Shown: piece by piece, positions 44,117 through 54,444 of the stretch
How positions within the stretch are numbered: position 1 is the stretch's first letter
How the letters are laid out: each line of letters begins with the position of its first letter
Program-made: the position numbers and the translations under genes
NCBI GenBank assembly: GCA_003600225.1
Contig: QZFT01000078.1
Span: forward strand, 1 to 64,000
Direction of reading: 5' to 3'
Source of the DNA: Pseudonocardiaceae bacterium YIM PH 21723
Lineage (GTDB): Bacteria > Actinomycetota > Actinomycetes > Mycobacteriales > Pseudonocardiaceae
DNA: 64,000 nucleotides
Notes under the pieces: model-generated
Database searches by the model: none
Told to the model about the DNA's origin: nothing
What the model saw: only the letters and a program-made list of their open reading frames with translations

Positions 44117-47100
44117 TTGGCAGTCTCCCGCGCGACAATGGCCACTGCTGCGACCAACTCCACGTCCGGGATCCCTGGGGCTCCCAAGCGGGTCTCCTTC
44201 GCGAAGATTCGCGAACCGCTTGAGGTTCCTGACCTTCTCGACCTCCAGACCCAGTCGTTCCAATGGCTTGTTGGAAGCGACGACTGGTTCCAGCGCCGGA
44301 TCGATGCCGGCGACGAGACCCCCGTGGGTGGCCTGGAGGAAGTCCTCAACGAGATCTCTCCGATCGAGGACTTCTCCGGATCTATGTCGCTGTCCTTCTC
44401 TGACCCACGATTCGACGACGTCAAGGCGTCCGTCGAGGAGTGCAAAGACAAGGACATGACTTACGCAGCCCCGTTGTTCGTTACGGCGGAGTTCACCAAC
44501 AACACCACTGGCGAGATCAAGAGCCAGACGGTGTTCATGGGTGACTTCCCGATGATGACGAACAAGGGCACGTACATCATCAACGGCACTGAGCGTGTTG
44601 TTGTGTCCCAGCTCGTCCGTTCTCCGGGCGTCTACTTCGACCACTCGGTCGACAAGACGACGGACAAGGACGTTTACTCCGTCCGGATCATCCCGTCCCG
44701 GGGTGCCTGGCTGGAGTTCGATGTCGATAAGCGCGACACCGTCGGTGTCCGCATCGACCGCAAGCGGCGTCAGCCGGTCACCGTTCTGCTGAAGGCCCTG
44801 GGGTGGACCACCGAGGCCATTCGCGAGCGGTTCCACCACTCCGAGACGCTGATGGCGACCCTGGAGAAGGACCACACCGCTGGTCCCGACGAAGCCTTGT
44901 TGGACATCTACCGCAAGCTGCGTCCGGGCGAACCGCCGACGAAGGAGAGCGCGCAGACTCTCTTGGAGAACCTGTTCTTCAAGGACAAGCGCTACGACCT
45001 GGCCAAGGTTGGTCGCTACAAGATCAACAAGAAGCTCGGCCTGAACCCGGGCCAGCCGGTCATCAGCGGCACGCTGACCGAAGAGGACATCGTTTCCACC
45101 ATCGAGTACCTCGTGCGACTGCACGCGGGCGAGACGGAGATGAACTCCAAGGACGGCGTCGACATTCCCGTTGAGGTCGACGACATCGACCACTTCGGTA
45201 ACCGTCGTCTGCGGACCGTCGGCGAGCTGATCCAGAACCAGATCCGGGTCGGTCTCTCCCGTATGGAGCGTGTCGTCCGTGAGCGGATGACCACGCAGGA
45301 CGTCGAGGCGATCACGCCGCAGACCCTGATCAACATCCGCCCCGTGGTGGCTGCGATCAAGGAGTTCTTCGGTACCTCCCAGCTGTCCCAGTTCATGGAC
45401 CAGACCAACCCGCTCGCGGGTCTGACCCACAAGCGGCGTCTGTCCGCCCTGGGTCCCGGTGGTCTGTCCCGTGAGCGGGCCGGCTTCGAGGTCCGAGACG
45501 TGCACCCGTCGCACTACGGCCGCATGTGTCCGATTGAGACGCCGGAAGGCCCGAACATCGGTCTGATCGGCTCGCTGTCCTCCTTCGGCCGGGTCAACCC
45601 GTTCGGTTTCATCGAGTCGCCGTATCGGAAGGTCGTCGATGGCCGGGTAACCGACCAGATCGACTACCTGACGGCGGACGAGGAAGACCGCTACATCAAG
45701 GCGCAGGCGAACGAGCCTGTCGACGCGAGTGGCAACTTCCTCAACGACCGGGTCCTCTCCCGCCGTAAGGGCGGTGAGGTCGACCTCGTCGAGCCGAAGA
45801 ACGTCGACTACATGGACGTTTCGCCGCGCCAGATGGTGTCCGTCGCGACCGCGATGATCCCCTTCCTGGAGCACGACGACGCGAACCGCGCACTGATGGG
45901 CGCGAACATGCAGCGTCAGGCTGTTCCGCTGCTGCGTTCCGAGGCACCGCTGGTCGGTACCGGTATGGAGCTGCGCGCCGCCGTCGACGCCGGTGACGTC
46001 GTCACCGCGGAGAAGGCCGGTGTGGTCGAGGAGCTGTGCGCCGACTACGTCACGGTGATGGCCGACGACGGCACTCGCCAGACCTACCGGATGCACAAGT
46101 TCCGTCGCTCCAACCAGGGCACCTGCATCAACCAGAAGCCCATCGTGCTCGAGGGCGACCGGATTGAGGTCGGACAGGTCATCGCTGATGGCCCGTGCAC
46201 CCAGAACGGCGAGATGGCGCTGGGTAAGAACCTGTGCGTCGCGATCATGCCGTGGGAAGGCCACAACTACGAGGACGCGATCATCCTGAGCCAGCGTCTC
46301 GTGCAGGACGATGTCCTGACCTCGATTCACATCGAGGAGCACGAGATCGACGCTCGCGACACCAAGCTCGGTGCCGAGGAGATCACTCGGGACATCCCGA
46401 ACGTGTCCGAGGACGTGCTGGCCGACCTGGACGAGCGGGGCATCATCCGCATCGGCGCCGAGGTCCGGGATGGCGACATCCTGGTCGGCAAGGTGACGCC
46501 GAAGGGCGAGACCGAGCTGACCCCGGAGGAGCGCCTGCTGCGCGCGATCTTCGGTGAGAAGGCGCGGGAAGTCCGCGACACCTCGCTGAAGGTGCCGCAC
46601 GGTGAGCGCGGCAAGGTCATCGGCATCCGGGTCTTCTCCCGCGATGACGACGACGAGCTGCCCCCCGGCGTGAACGAGCTGGTCCGCGTGTACGTGGCCC
46701 AGAAGCGGAAGATCCAGGACGGCGACAAGCTGGCCGGCCGCCACGGCAACAAGGGTGTTATCGGCAAGATCCTCCCCGCGGAGGACATGCCGTTCCTGGC
46801 CGACGGCACCCCGGTGGACGTCATCCTGAATACCCACGGTGTGCCGCGTCGTATGAACATCGGTCAGATCCTGGAGGTCCACCTCGGGTGGATCGCCAAG
46901 ACCGGTTGGTCCATCGACGGCAACCCGGACTGGGCGAAGATGCTCCCGGAGGAGCTCTACGCACAGGAGCCCGGCACGAACACGGCCACGCCGGTGTTCG
47001 ACGGCGCCCGCGAGGAGGAGCTGCAGGGACTGCTGTCCAGCACGCTTCCGAACCGGGACGGCGAGCACATGGTGCAGGGCAACGGCAAGGCCCAGCTGTT

Positions 47101-47608
47101 CGACGGCCGTAGTGGTGAGCCGTACCCGTACCCGATCGCGGTCGGCTACATGTACATCCTGAAGCTGCTGCACCTGGTCGACGACAAGATCCACGCCCGT
47201 TCCACCGGTCCTTACTCCATGATCACCCAGCAGCCGCTGGGTGGTAAGGCTCAGTTCGGTGGTCAGCGCTTCGGTGAAATGGAGTGCTGGGCGATGCAGG
47301 CCTACGGCGCGGCCTACACGCTGCAGGAACTGCTCACGATCAAGTCCGATGACGTGCTCGGCCGCGTGAAGGTCTACGAGGCCATCGTCAAGGGCGACAA
47401 CATCCCCGAGCCGGGAATTCCGGAATCCTTCAAGGTGTTGCTGAAGGAGCTCCAGAGCCTGTGCCTGAACGTCGAGGTGCTGTCCAGCGACGGCGCCGCG
47501 ATCGAAATGCGGGATGGCGACGACGAGGACCTGGAGCGGGCTGCCGCAAACCTGGGTATCAACCTGTCGCGCAACGAGTCTCCATCGGTGGATGACGTCG
47601 TGAACTAG
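44117..47608 (+). CDS. rpoB: DNA-directed RNA polymerase subunit beta
   Basis: 1163 residues from TTG 44117, chosen because GGAAGGA lies 5 nt upstream and [28 protein letters not shown] matches actinobacterial beta N-termini; upstream in-frame codons fit poorly. The rifampicin region reads [33 protein letters not shown] (in parts): positions 516, 526 and 531 (E. coli numbering) are Asp, His, Ser as in sensitive enzymes, but 518 is Thr and 522 is Ala. Full-length, with the [17 protein letters not shown] and [12 protein letters not shown] motifs. A 16-bp hairpin follows. Confidence 0.98.
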   Translation: MAVSRATMATAATNSTSGIPGAPKRVSFAKIREPLEVPDLLDLQTQSFQWLVGSDDWFQRRIDAGDETPVGGLEEVLNEISPIEDFSGSMSLSFSDPRFDDVKASVEECKDKDMTYAAPLFVTAEFTNNTTGEIKSQTVFMGDFPMMTNKGTYIINGTERVVVSQLVRSPGVYFDHSVDKTTDKDVYSVRIIPSRGAWLEFDVDKRDTVGVRIDRKRRQPVTVLLKALGWTTEAIRERFHHSETLMATLEKDHTAGPDEALLDIYRKLRPGEPPTKESAQTLLENLFFKDKRYDLAKVGRYKINKKLGLNPGQPVISGTLTEEDIVSTIEYLVRLHAGETEMNSKDGVDIPVEVDDIDHFGNRRLRTVGELIQNQIRVGLSRMERVVRERMTTQDVEAITPQTLINIRPVVAAIKEFFGTSQLSQFMDQTNPLAGLTHKRRLSALGPGGLSRERAGFEVRDVHPSHYGRMCPIETPEGPNIGLIGSLSSFGRVNPFGFIESPYRKVVDGRVTDQIDYLTADEEDRYIKAQANEPVDASGNFLNDRVLSRRKGGEVDLVEPKNVDYMDVSPRQMVSVATAMIPFLEHDDANRALMGANMQRQAVPLLRSEAPLVGTGMELRAAVDAGDVVTAEKAGVVEELCADYVTVMADDGTRQTYRMHKFRRSNQGTCINQKPIVLEGDRIEVGQVIADGPCTQNGEMALGKNLCVAIMPWEGHNYEDAIILSQRLVQDDVLTSIHIEEHEIDARDTKLGAEEITRDIPNVSEDVLADLDERGIIRIGAEVRDGDILVGKVTPKGETELTPEERLLRAIFGEKAREVRDTSLKVPHGERGKVIGIRVFSRDDDDELPPGVNELVRVYVAQKRKIQDGDKLAGRHGNKGVIGKILPAEDMPFLADGTPVDVILNTHGVPRRMNIGQILEVHLGWIAKTGWSIDGNPDWAKMLPEELYAQEPGTNTATPVFDGAREEELQGLLSSTLPNRDGEHMVQGNGKAQLFDGRSGEPYPYPIAVGYMYILKLLHLVDDKIHARSTGPYSMITQQPLGGKAQFGGQRFGEMECWAMQAYGAAYTLQELLTIKSDDVLGRVKVYEAIVKGDNIPEPGIPESFKVLLKELQSLCLNVEVLSSDGAAIEMRDGDDEDLERAAANLGINLSRNESPSVDDVVN

Positions 47609-47617
47609 CGCTCGAAT

Positions 47618-47660
47618 GCTGTTGGGGAGGATCTTCCTCCCGTTGATCCTCCCCAACAGC
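47618..47660 (+). promoter_or_regulatory. 16-bp hairpin in the rpoB-rpoC intergenic space
   Basis: Perfect arms GCTGTTGGGGAGGATC and complement with an 11-nt loop, 10 nt after the rpoB stop and 54 nt before rpoC. No T tail. It may be a partial terminator or an RNase processing site. Confidence 0.75.
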
Positions 47661-47714
47661 TTCGCCGAGCAACTGTCCTAGGCCTGCACTACAAAAAAGG
47701 GGAGAAGACCAGAC

Positions 47715-50700
47715 GTGCTTGACGTCAACTTCTTCGACGAGCTCCGCATTGGCCTCGCCACCGCCGACGACATCCGCCAGTGGTCTTTTGGTGAGGTTAA
47801 GAAGCCGGAGACCATCAACTACCGCACCCTGAAGCCGGAGAAGGACGGGCTCTTCTGCGAGAAGATCTTCGGTCCGACCCGGGACTGGGAGTGCTACTGC
47901 GGCAAGTACAAGCGTGTCCGGTTCAAGGGCATCATCTGTGAGCGCTGTGGCGTCGAGGTAACTCGTGCCAAGGTTCGGCGTGAGCGGATGGGCCACATCG
48001 AGCTGGCCGCCGCCGTGACCCACATCTGGTACTTCAAGGGTGTTCCGAGCCGCCTGGGCTACCTGCTCGACCTGGCGCCCAAGGACCTCGAGAAGATCAT
48101 TTACTTCGCGGCCTACGTGATCACCGCGGTGAACAAGGATCTGCGCCACAACGACCTGTCCACGCTGGAGGCCGAGTTCGGCGTCGAGCGCAAGCGGGTC
48201 GAAGAGAAGCGCGATGCCGACATCGAGGGTCGTGCGCAGAAGCTCGAGACCGACCTCGCCGAGCTTGAGGCGGAAGGCGCCAAGAGCGACGTCCGCCGCA
48301 AGGTCAAGGAGGGTGGCGAGCGTGAGATGCGCCAGCTCCGTGACCGGGCCCAGCGTGAGCTGGACCGGCTCGACGAGATCTGGGACACCTTCACCAAGCT
48401 CGACTCGAAGCAGCTGATCGCGGACGAGATGCTCTACCGCGAGCTGATCGACCGTTACGGCGACTACTTCGAGGGTGCGATGGGCGCGGAGTCCATCCAG
48501 AAGCTCCTGGGCACCTTCGACATCGCCGCCGAGGCCGAGAACCTGCGCGAGACCATTCGCAGCGGTAAGGGCCAGAAGAAGCTGCGTGCGCTGAAGCGAC
48601 TGAAGGTCGTTGCGGCCTTCCAGGCCACCGGCAACAACCCGCAGGGCATGGTGCTGGACTGCATCCCGGTGATCCCGCCGGACCTGCGTCCGATGGTTCA
48701 GCTGGACGGTGGCCGGTTCGCCACCTCCGACCTGAACGACCTGTACCGCCGGGTGATCAACCGGAACAACCGGTTGAAGCGGCTGATCGACCTGGGCGCG
48801 CCCGAGATCATCGTGAACAACGAGAAGCGGATGCTGCAGGAGGCCGTCGACGCACTGTTCGACAACGGCCGCCGCGGCCGTCCGGTCACCGGACCGGGCA
48901 ACCGTCCGCTGAAGTCGCTGTCCGATCTGCTCAAGGGCAAGCAGGGTCGTTTCCGGCAGAACCTGCTCGGAAAGCGTGTCGACTACTCCGGCCGTTCGGT
49001 CATCGTGGTCGGCCCGCAGCTGAAGCTGCACCAGTGTGGTCTGCCCAAGGCGATGGCGCTTGAGCTGTTCAAGCCCTTCGTGATGAAGCGACTCGTCGAC
49101 CTGAACCACGCGCAGAACATCAAGTCCGCCAAGCGGATGGTGGAGCGCGCGCGGCCGCAGGTGTGGGACGTGCTGGAAGAGGTCATCACCGAACATCCGG
49201 TGATGCTGAACCGTGCTCCTACGCTGCACCGCCTGGGTATCCAGGCCTTCGAGCCGCAGCTGGTCGAGGGTAAGGCCATCCAGCTGCACCCGCTGGTCTG
49301 TGAGGCGTTCAACGCCGACTTCGACGGTGACCAGATGGCGGTTCACCTGCCGCTGTCCGCCGAGGCTCAGGCCGAGGCCCGCATCCTGATGCTGGCCTCG
49401 AACAACATCCTTTCGCCCGCGTCGGGTCGTCCGCTGGCCATGCCCCGTCTGGACATGGTCACCGGTCTGTACCACCTGACCAAGCTGAAGGATGGTGCCG
49501 AGGGCGAGGGTCGCGCGTTCTCCAGCCCGGCCGAGGCCATCATGGCGTTCGACCGCAAGGCCGTCGCCCTGCAGGCCAAGGTCAAGATCCGCGTTCACGA
49601 CCGGGTTCCGCCGAAGGGCGAGGAGCCGGAGGACTGGGCACCTGGCCGGTCCTGGATCGCGGAGACCACCCTGGGTCGCGTGCTCTTCAACGAGCTGCTG
49701 CCGCCGGACTACCCGTTCATCAACGAGCTGCTGCCCAAGAAGCGGCAGGCCGTGATCGTGAACGACCTGGCCGAGCGGTACCCGATGGTCACCGTGGCGC
49801 AGACGCTGGACCGCTTCAAGGACGCCGGTTTCTACTGGGCCACCCGGTCCGGTGTCACCGTCGCCATGTCGGACGTTCTCGTTCCGCCGGCCAAGAAGCA
49901 GATCCTGGACGGCTACGAGAAGGAAGCCGAGCAGGTCGAGAAGCGCTACCAGCGTGGTGTGCTCTCCTACCAGGAGCGCAACAACGAGCTGGTGAAGATC
50001 TGGACCCGTGCTACCAACGACGTGGCCAAGGCCATGGAGGAGCACTACCCGGACGACAACCCGATTCCGACGATCGTCAAGTCGGGTGCGGCCGGAAACA
50101 TGACCCAGGTCCGCTCGCTGGCCGGTATGCGTGGTCTGGTGACGAACCCGAAGGGTGAGTACATCCCGCGTCCGATCAAGTCCTCGTTCCGTGAGGGCCT
50201 GTCGGTTCTGGAGTACTTCATCGCGACGCACGGTGCCCGTAAGGGTCTGGCCGACACCGCGCTGCGTACCGCCGACTCGGGTTACCTGACCCGTCGTCTG
50301 GTGGACGTCTCGCAGGACGTCATCGTGCGGGAGATCGACTGTGGCACCGACCGCGGCATCACGCTGCCGATCGGTACCAAGCTCGCGGATGGTTCGCTGA
50401 TCGTGCACGAGCACGCGCAGACCAGCATCTACTCGCGTGCCGCCTCTGACGACATCTCGGACAAGGACGGCAACGTCCTGGTCAACCGCGCCGGCGACAT
50501 CGGCGACGCGGCGCTCGAGGCGATCGTTGCCGCGGGCATCGAGAAGGTCAAGGTCCGCTCCGTCCTCACCTGTGAGGCGGCGGTCGGCGTGTGTGCCACC
50601 TGTTACGGCCGCTCCATGGCGACCGGTCAGCTGGTGGACGTCGGCGAGGCGGTCGGCATTGTGGCCGCGCAGTCGATCGGTGAGCCCGGTACCCAGCTGA

Positions 50701-51626
50701 CCATGCGTACCTTCCACCAGGGTGGTGTGGCCGGTGACGACATCACCACCGGTCTGCCGCGTGTTCAGGAGCTCTTCGAGGCGCGAGTCCCGAAGGGTAA
50801 GGCGCCGATCGCCGACACCGACGGCCGGATCGCCATCGACGAGGGTGACCGCTTCCGCACCATCACCATCACGCCGGACGACGGCAGTGAGCCGGTGCTG
50901 TACGAGAAGCTGTCCAAGCGTCAGTGGCTGGCCACCAGCAAGGTGGACGGCACCGAGCGCGCGCTGCAGGACGGCGACCACGTGCACGTCGGTCAGCAGC
51001 TGCTCGAGGGTGCTATCGACCCGCACGAGGTGCTGCGCGTGATGGGCCCGCGTGAGGTGCAGCTGCACCTGGTGCGCGAGGTTCAGCGCGTGTACCGCAC
51101 GCAGAGCGTGTCGATCCACGACAAGCACATCGAGGTCATCGTCCGGCAGATGCTGCGCCGGGTGACGATCATCGACTCGGGCGCCACGGAGTTCCTGCCC
51201 GGTGCACTCATCGAGCGGACCGACTTCGAGACCTCCAACCGCCGCGTGGTGGCTGAGGGTTCCGAGCCGGCCTCCGGCCGTCCGGTCCTGATGGGTATCA
51301 CCAAGGCGTCGCTGGCCACCGAGTCCTGGCTGTCCGCGGCTTCCTTCCAGGAGACCACGCGAGTCCTCACCGATGCCGCCATCAACGGCAAGAGCGACAA
51401 GCTGATCGGCCTGAAGGAGAACGTGATCATCGGTAAGTTGATCCCGGCTGGTACGGGCATCAACCGCTACCGGAACATCCAGGTGCAGCCGACCGAGGAG
51501 GCACGGGCCGCGGCTTACGCGATCCCGTCCTACGACGACGGCTACTACACCCCGGATGTCTTCGGTACCGGCACCGGTGCTGCGGTTCCGCTGGACGACT
51601 ACGACTTCGGCCGCGACTTCCGCTGA
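47715..51626 (+). CDS. rpoC: DNA-directed RNA polymerase subunit beta'
   Basis: 1303 residues. [24 protein letters not shown] (in parts), zinc-binding Cys about 60/62/75/78 (CYCGKY, CERCG), catalytic [12 protein letters not shown] (about 534-545), bridge/trigger regions and the second zinc site [13 protein letters not shown] are intact. GTG start with AAGGGGAGAAG upstream. Terminated by a 15-bp hairpin. Confidence 0.98.
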   Translation: MLDVNFFDELRIGLATADDIRQWSFGEVKKPETINYRTLKPEKDGLFCEKIFGPTRDWECYCGKYKRVRFKGIICERCGVEVTRAKVRRERMGHIELAAAVTHIWYFKGVPSRLGYLLDLAPKDLEKIIYFAAYVITAVNKDLRHNDLSTLEAEFGVERKRVEEKRDADIEGRAQKLETDLAELEAEGAKSDVRRKVKEGGEREMRQLRDRAQRELDRLDEIWDTFTKLDSKQLIADEMLYRELIDRYGDYFEGAMGAESIQKLLGTFDIAAEAENLRETIRSGKGQKKLRALKRLKVVAAFQATGNNPQGMVLDCIPVIPPDLRPMVQLDGGRFATSDLNDLYRRVINRNNRLKRLIDLGAPEIIVNNEKRMLQEAVDALFDNGRRGRPVTGPGNRPLKSLSDLLKGKQGRFRQNLLGKRVDYSGRSVIVVGPQLKLHQCGLPKAMALELFKPFVMKRLVDLNHAQNIKSAKRMVERARPQVWDVLEEVITEHPVMLNRAPTLHRLGIQAFEPQLVEGKAIQLHPLVCEAFNADFDGDQMAVHLPLSAEAQAEARILMLASNNILSPASGRPLAMPRLDMVTGLYHLTKLKDGAEGEGRAFSSPAEAIMAFDRKAVALQAKVKIRVHDRVPPKGEEPEDWAPGRSWIAETTLGRVLFNELLPPDYPFINELLPKKRQAVIVNDLAERYPMVTVAQTLDRFKDAGFYWATRSGVTVAMSDVLVPPAKKQILDGYEKEAEQVEKRYQRGVLSYQERNNELVKIWTRATNDVAKAMEEHYPDDNPIPTIVKSGAAGNMTQVRSLAGMRGLVTNPKGEYIPRPIKSSFREGLSVLEYFIATHGARKGLADTALRTADSGYLTRRLVDVSQDVIVREIDCGTDRGITLPIGTKLADGSLIVHEHAQTSIYSRAASDDISDKDGNVLVNRAGDIGDAALEAIVAAGIEKVKVRSVLTCEAAVGVCATCYGRSMATGQLVDVGEAVGIVAAQSIGEPGTQLTMRTFHQGGVAGDDITTGLPRVQELFEARVPKGKAPIADTDGRIAIDEGDRFRTITITPDDGSEPVLYEKLSKRQWLATSKVDGTERALQDGDHVHVGQQLLEGAIDPHEVLRVMGPREVQLHLVREVQRVYRTQSVSIHDKHIEVIVRQMLRRVTIIDSGATEFLPGALIERTDFETSNRRVVAEGSEPASGRPVLMGITKASLATESWLSAASFQETTRVLTDAAINGKSDKLIGLKENVIIGKLIPAGTGINRYRNIQVQPTEEARAAAYAIPSYDDGYYTPDVFGTGTGAAVPLDDYDFGRDFR

Positions 51627-51649
51627 AGTTGAAGCCCTAGTCAGCTGAC

Positions 51650-51684
51650 GATGGCCCCCTCGCCGTACTGGCGAGGGGGCCATC
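51650..51684 (+). terminator. terminator after rpoC
   Basis: 15-bp arms GATGGCCCCCTCGCC and complement around a 5-nt loop. Confidence 0.9.
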
Positions 51685-51778
51685 GCCGTTTCGTGGCCCG
51701 GATTCACCCCCACTGGCCGGGGTGGCATCGCTGAGTCGTGGCTTGTGTTGCGTTGGGGACAGTCGCTGCGCTGCATTC

Positions 51779-52411
51779 GTGACCGACAAATTTCTTCACC
51801 CAGTACTGATGCCCGGCGACGCCGCCCGGCACCTGCGGATGTCCGAGCCGATGCTGCGGACCTGGTTGATCGAGCGAGTGCTCGGCGAACCGCTGGTCCA
51901 CGGCATCCGAGCGGAACGAACCGGTTTCTCGCTGCCCTTCGGTGCGGTGATCGAGGCCTACGTGCTGCGATCCATGCGCGAGATGCAGATGAGCAAACCG
52001 CGGCTCCGTGAGGTGGTGGCCGCCGTCCGCCGTGGGTTCGACACCCCGTTCGCCCTGGCCAGTAACCGTTTCCCGACCGATGGGGTGGCCATCGTGCTGG
52101 ACCTGGCCGACGGTCCGCGCCGGCGGGTCAAGGGGTTCCGGGAAGCGATGGAACACCTGTTGTCCTCGGTCAGCTGGGACGGAGCTGACGGCTTCGCGCA
52201 GAGCCTGCGGCTACAGCAGTACCCGGAATCCACCCCGGTGGTCATCGATCCCCGGTTCCGCGCTGGAATACCCGTCCTGGAGGACATCGGAATCCCGGTC
52301 GCCACAGTGGTCGACACGTGGCTGGCCGGCGAATCGATGGAGGCCGTCGCCGAGCAATACGTACTGGCCCCGAACCACGTCGAGGCCGTGCTCCGGGCGG
52401 CATTGGCATGA
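51779..52411 (+). CDS. DUF433 antitoxin-like protein with N-terminal HTH
   Basis: 210 residues from GTG 51779 (an ATG at 51809 is also possible; neither has a clear ribosome site). N-terminal MerR-like helix-turn-helix (DAARHLRMSEPMLRTWL), middle region, and a C-terminal DUF433 module (VVIDPRFRAGIPVLEDIGIPVATVVDTWLAGESMEAVAEQY in parts). DUF433 proteins commonly act as antitoxins or DNA-binding partners. It overlaps the next gene by ATGA. Confidence 0.78.
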   Translation: MTDKFLHPVLMPGDAARHLRMSEPMLRTWLIERVLGEPLVHGIRAERTGFSLPFGAVIEAYVLRSMREMQMSKPRLREVVAAVRRGFDTPFALASNRFPTDGVAIVLDLADGPRRRVKGFREAMEHLLSSVSWDGADGFAQSLRLQQYPESTPVVIDPRFRAGIPVLEDIGIPVATVVDTWLAGESMEAVAEQYVLAPNHVEAVLRAALA

Positions 52412-52656
52412 GGCGCTGGCGAACCCGGAAGTACCTGCCCAGCGCCATCTACCGGGCCTTGCCCGACTCGGAGCGCGATCGATTCATCGGTGACTACCAG
52501 GCGGCGATGGTGCGGGCGGCCACCAGCTTCGACCTCGCTCCCGTCTGGGAGGTACTCGGCAGCTACCGGCGATTGGCCCGCTCGGCCAAGGCCGGTGTGG
52601 TGAGGCCGGAACCGGAGTTCGGGGACCTGGCCGAGGTCCGTGCCCGGCTCTCCTGA
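52408..52656 (+). CDS. DUF6247-like small protein, partner of the DUF433 gene
   Basis: 82 residues. MRRWRTRKYLPSAIYRALP, SERDRFIGDYQAAMVRAAT, SFDLAPVWEVLGSYRRLAR. The DLAPVxEVL segment is how I recognise the DUF6247 type. ATGA overlap with the preceding gene makes a two-gene module that resembles a type II toxin-antitoxin cassette. Which member is toxic, if any, is not visible from sequence. Confidence 0.68.
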   Translation: MRRWRTRKYLPSAIYRALPDSERDRFIGDYQAAMVRAATSFDLAPVWEVLGSYRRLARSAKAGVVRPEPEFGDLAEVRARLS

Positions 52657-52676
52657 ACGGTGTCAAGGACGAAGGT

Positions 52677-52714
52677 CTGGCGGCTCTGTCCGGCGCATAG
52701 GGCAGAGCCGCCAG
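52677..52714. terminator. hairpin between DUF6247 and dioxygenase 1 (convergent)
   Basis: 12-bp arms CTGGCGGCTCTG and complement. The same GGCGGCTCTGTCCGG core appears in the terminator of dioxygenase copy 2 (53614). Confidence 0.75.
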
Positions 52715-52720
52715 GACGAC

Positions 52721-53350
52721 TCAGTAGGTCACCAGGTCGAAGGTGCCGTCGTAGTGGTTGTCCACCTTCGTGCCGAGGGTGATGGTGCACCGGCGGTCGA
52801 TGAGCTGGTCACGCGCGTTGAGCTGGGCGAAGTTCTTGCCGTAGGCGTCGGTGTTGTCCGGGAAGAACAGCTGGGTGGTGAGCACCTGGGCGGTGGGCCG
52901 CTGGACCTTGATGTGGATATGCGGCGTCCGGAAATCCCCGTTGTCGATGTAATCGGCGGGAATGATGCTCTTGAAACTGAACTTTCCATTCGCGTCGGTA
53001 TAGAAATGTCCGCGCAGGGTATAGGTGACGTTGTCGTATTTACCCTTGGCGTCGCACTGCCAGACCTCGATCAGTGCCTTGGTCACCGGCGTGCAGTTCT
53101 GGGTGAAAACCGTTCCGGATACGGTCAGGAGTACTCCGGTGATTCCGGATGTCACCAGGTCGGTGCGCTCCGGGGTATTCGGTTTGAAGTACGGGCCCTC
53201 CATGATCGGCGGGGTGGTGCTGCCCGGCGTACACGGCGTCAGCGGGAGCGTGGTGGATTGACCTGTACCTTCGGTGAGCGCGACGCCGGCTGCGGTCAGG
53301 GCGGCTGCTGCGGCGCCTGCCTTCAGAATGTTGCGGCGTGAATGGGTCAT
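52721..53350 (-). CDS. Tat-exported intradiol ring-cleavage dioxygenase-like protein, copy 1
   Basis: 209 residues from ATG 53350 with GGAGG 5 nt upstream. Twin-arginine signal MTHSRRNILKAG. Intradiol dioxygenase features are MEGPYFKPN, Tyr in KGKYDN, RGHFYTD and the HxH in TPHIHIKV, which together provide the two Tyr and two His iron ligands of the family. Single-domain exported members may act on aromatic compounds outside the cell; the substrate is unknown. Copy 2 has equal length. Confidence 0.85.
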   Translation of the reverse strand: MTHSRRNILKAGAAAAALTAAGVALTEGTGQSTTLPLTPCTPGSTTPPIMEGPYFKPNTPERTDLVTSGITGVLLTVSGTVFTQNCTPVTKALIEVWQCDAKGKYDNVTYTLRGHFYTDANGKFSFKSIIPADYIDNGDFRTPHIHIKVQRPTAQVLTTQLFFPDNTDAYGKNFAQLNARDQLIDRRCTITLGTKVDNHYDGTFDLVTY

Positions 53351-53613
53351 CCTGGCCTCCAGGAATTCGGGAACGAATCGGAGGCTATTCCACATGATTG
53401 CAACCGTGAAGACGCTCAAGGGAGCATTAATTTACAGAGTGGGCACTGTTAAGTGTGATTGATCCTATAAAGAAAGAACCCTTTGTGCTGGTGGGTTCAA
53501 TGGTTACCTGAAGGGTACTTAGGTACTTCGCGGTGCGGCGTTATCCACGGTGCAAGTCAGAAAATAGGCCGAGGCCCGGCTTCCTGGGCGGTGTCGAGGG
53601 TGGCTGTTGCCTG
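53351..53613. other. promoter region of dioxygenase copy 1
   Basis: No gene. About 130 nt next to the start codon resembles the region upstream of copy 2 (shared TGAGCG-CTTCACGG and AATCACA blocks), so the promoter was duplicated with the gene. The block is AT-rich compared with the window. Confidence 0.55.
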
Positions 53614-53648
53614 GGCGGCTCTGTCCGGCGCCGCCGGACAGAGCCGCC
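53614..53648. terminator. hairpin after dioxygenase copy 2
   Basis: Perfect 16-bp arms GGCGGCTCTGTCCGGC and complement with a 3-nt loop, 5 nt downstream of the minus-strand stop. Confidence 0.85.
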
Positions 53649-53653
53649 GGGGT

Positions 53654-54283
53654 TCAGTACGTCACCAGGTCGAAGGCGGCGTCGTAGTGGTTGTCCACCT
53701 TGGGGCTGAGCGGCATGACGTTGCGGCGCTCGAAGATCCGGTCGCGCCTGTTCATCTCGGCGAAGTTCAGGCCATATGCCTCGGTGTCGTCCGGGAAGAA
53801 CAATTGCGTGGTGAGCACCTGGGCCGTGGGTCGCTGGACTTTGATATGGATGTGTGGCGCTCGGTAATCGGCGCCGGTTCCATAGTCGCGGGGAATGATG
53901 CTCTTGAAGCTGAACTTGCCATTCGCATCGGTATAGAAATGCCCGCGCAGGGTGTAGCCGCTATTGTCGTAAATGCCCTTCGAGTCACACTGCCAGGCTT
54001 CGATCAATGCCCTGGCCACCGGTGTGCAGTTCTGGGTGAACACGGTGCCCGACACGGTGATCAGTACGCCGGGCATCCCCGGTGTCAGCAGGTCGGAGCG
54101 TTCGGGGGTGTTCGGCTTGAAGTAGGGGCCCTCCATGACCGGTGGGGTGGTGGCCCCCGGTGTGCAGGGCGTCAGTGGGAGCGTCTTGCCCTGCCCGGTG
54201 CCTTCGGTCAGAGCCATGCCTGCTGCGGTCAATGCGGCCGCGGTGGCGCCCGCTTTCAGAATGATGCGGCGTGAATGGGTCAT
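53654..54283 (-). CDS. Tat-exported intradiol ring-cleavage dioxygenase-like protein, copy 2
   Basis: 209 residues, ATG 54283 with the same GGAGGCCAGG site as copy 1. MTHSRRIILKAG, MEGPYFKPN, GIYDNSGYTLRGHFYTD and APHIHIKV keep the Tyr/His ligand set. Differences cluster in the last 45 residues (EAYGLNFAEMNRRDRIFERRN versus DAYGKNFAQLNARDQLIDRRC in parts), so substrate range may differ. It is a tandem duplicate of copy 1 with 303 nt between them. Confidence 0.85.
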   Translation of the reverse strand: MTHSRRIILKAGATAAALTAAGMALTEGTGQGKTLPLTPCTPGATTPPVMEGPYFKPNTPERSDLLTPGMPGVLITVSGTVFTQNCTPVARALIEAWQCDSKGIYDNSGYTLRGHFYTDANGKFSFKSIIPRDYGTGADYRAPHIHIKVQRPTAQVLTTQLFFPDDTEAYGLNFAEMNRRDRIFERRNVMPLSPKVDNHYDAAFDLVTY

Positions 54284-54444
54284 CCTGGCCTCCAGGAATT
54301 CGGGAACGACAGGGAGGCTATTCGACTCTATTGTTGCCGTGAAGGCGCTCAAAGGATTTGTAATTCACAGAGCTGTATGTGTTAATTGTGATTGGTGGCA
54401 TTCGGGCAGGGTAAGGGCTTGCCTGGCTCGTTAGGCTGCTGATC

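Noticed and set aside
44063-47656. Very long minus-strand open frame opposite rpoB (and a similar one opposite rpoC, 47559-51776)
   Set aside because: It is the antisense shadow of the GC-biased rpoB/rpoC codons; composition is Val/His/Asp/Arg-rich with no domain, and both plus-strand genes are certain.
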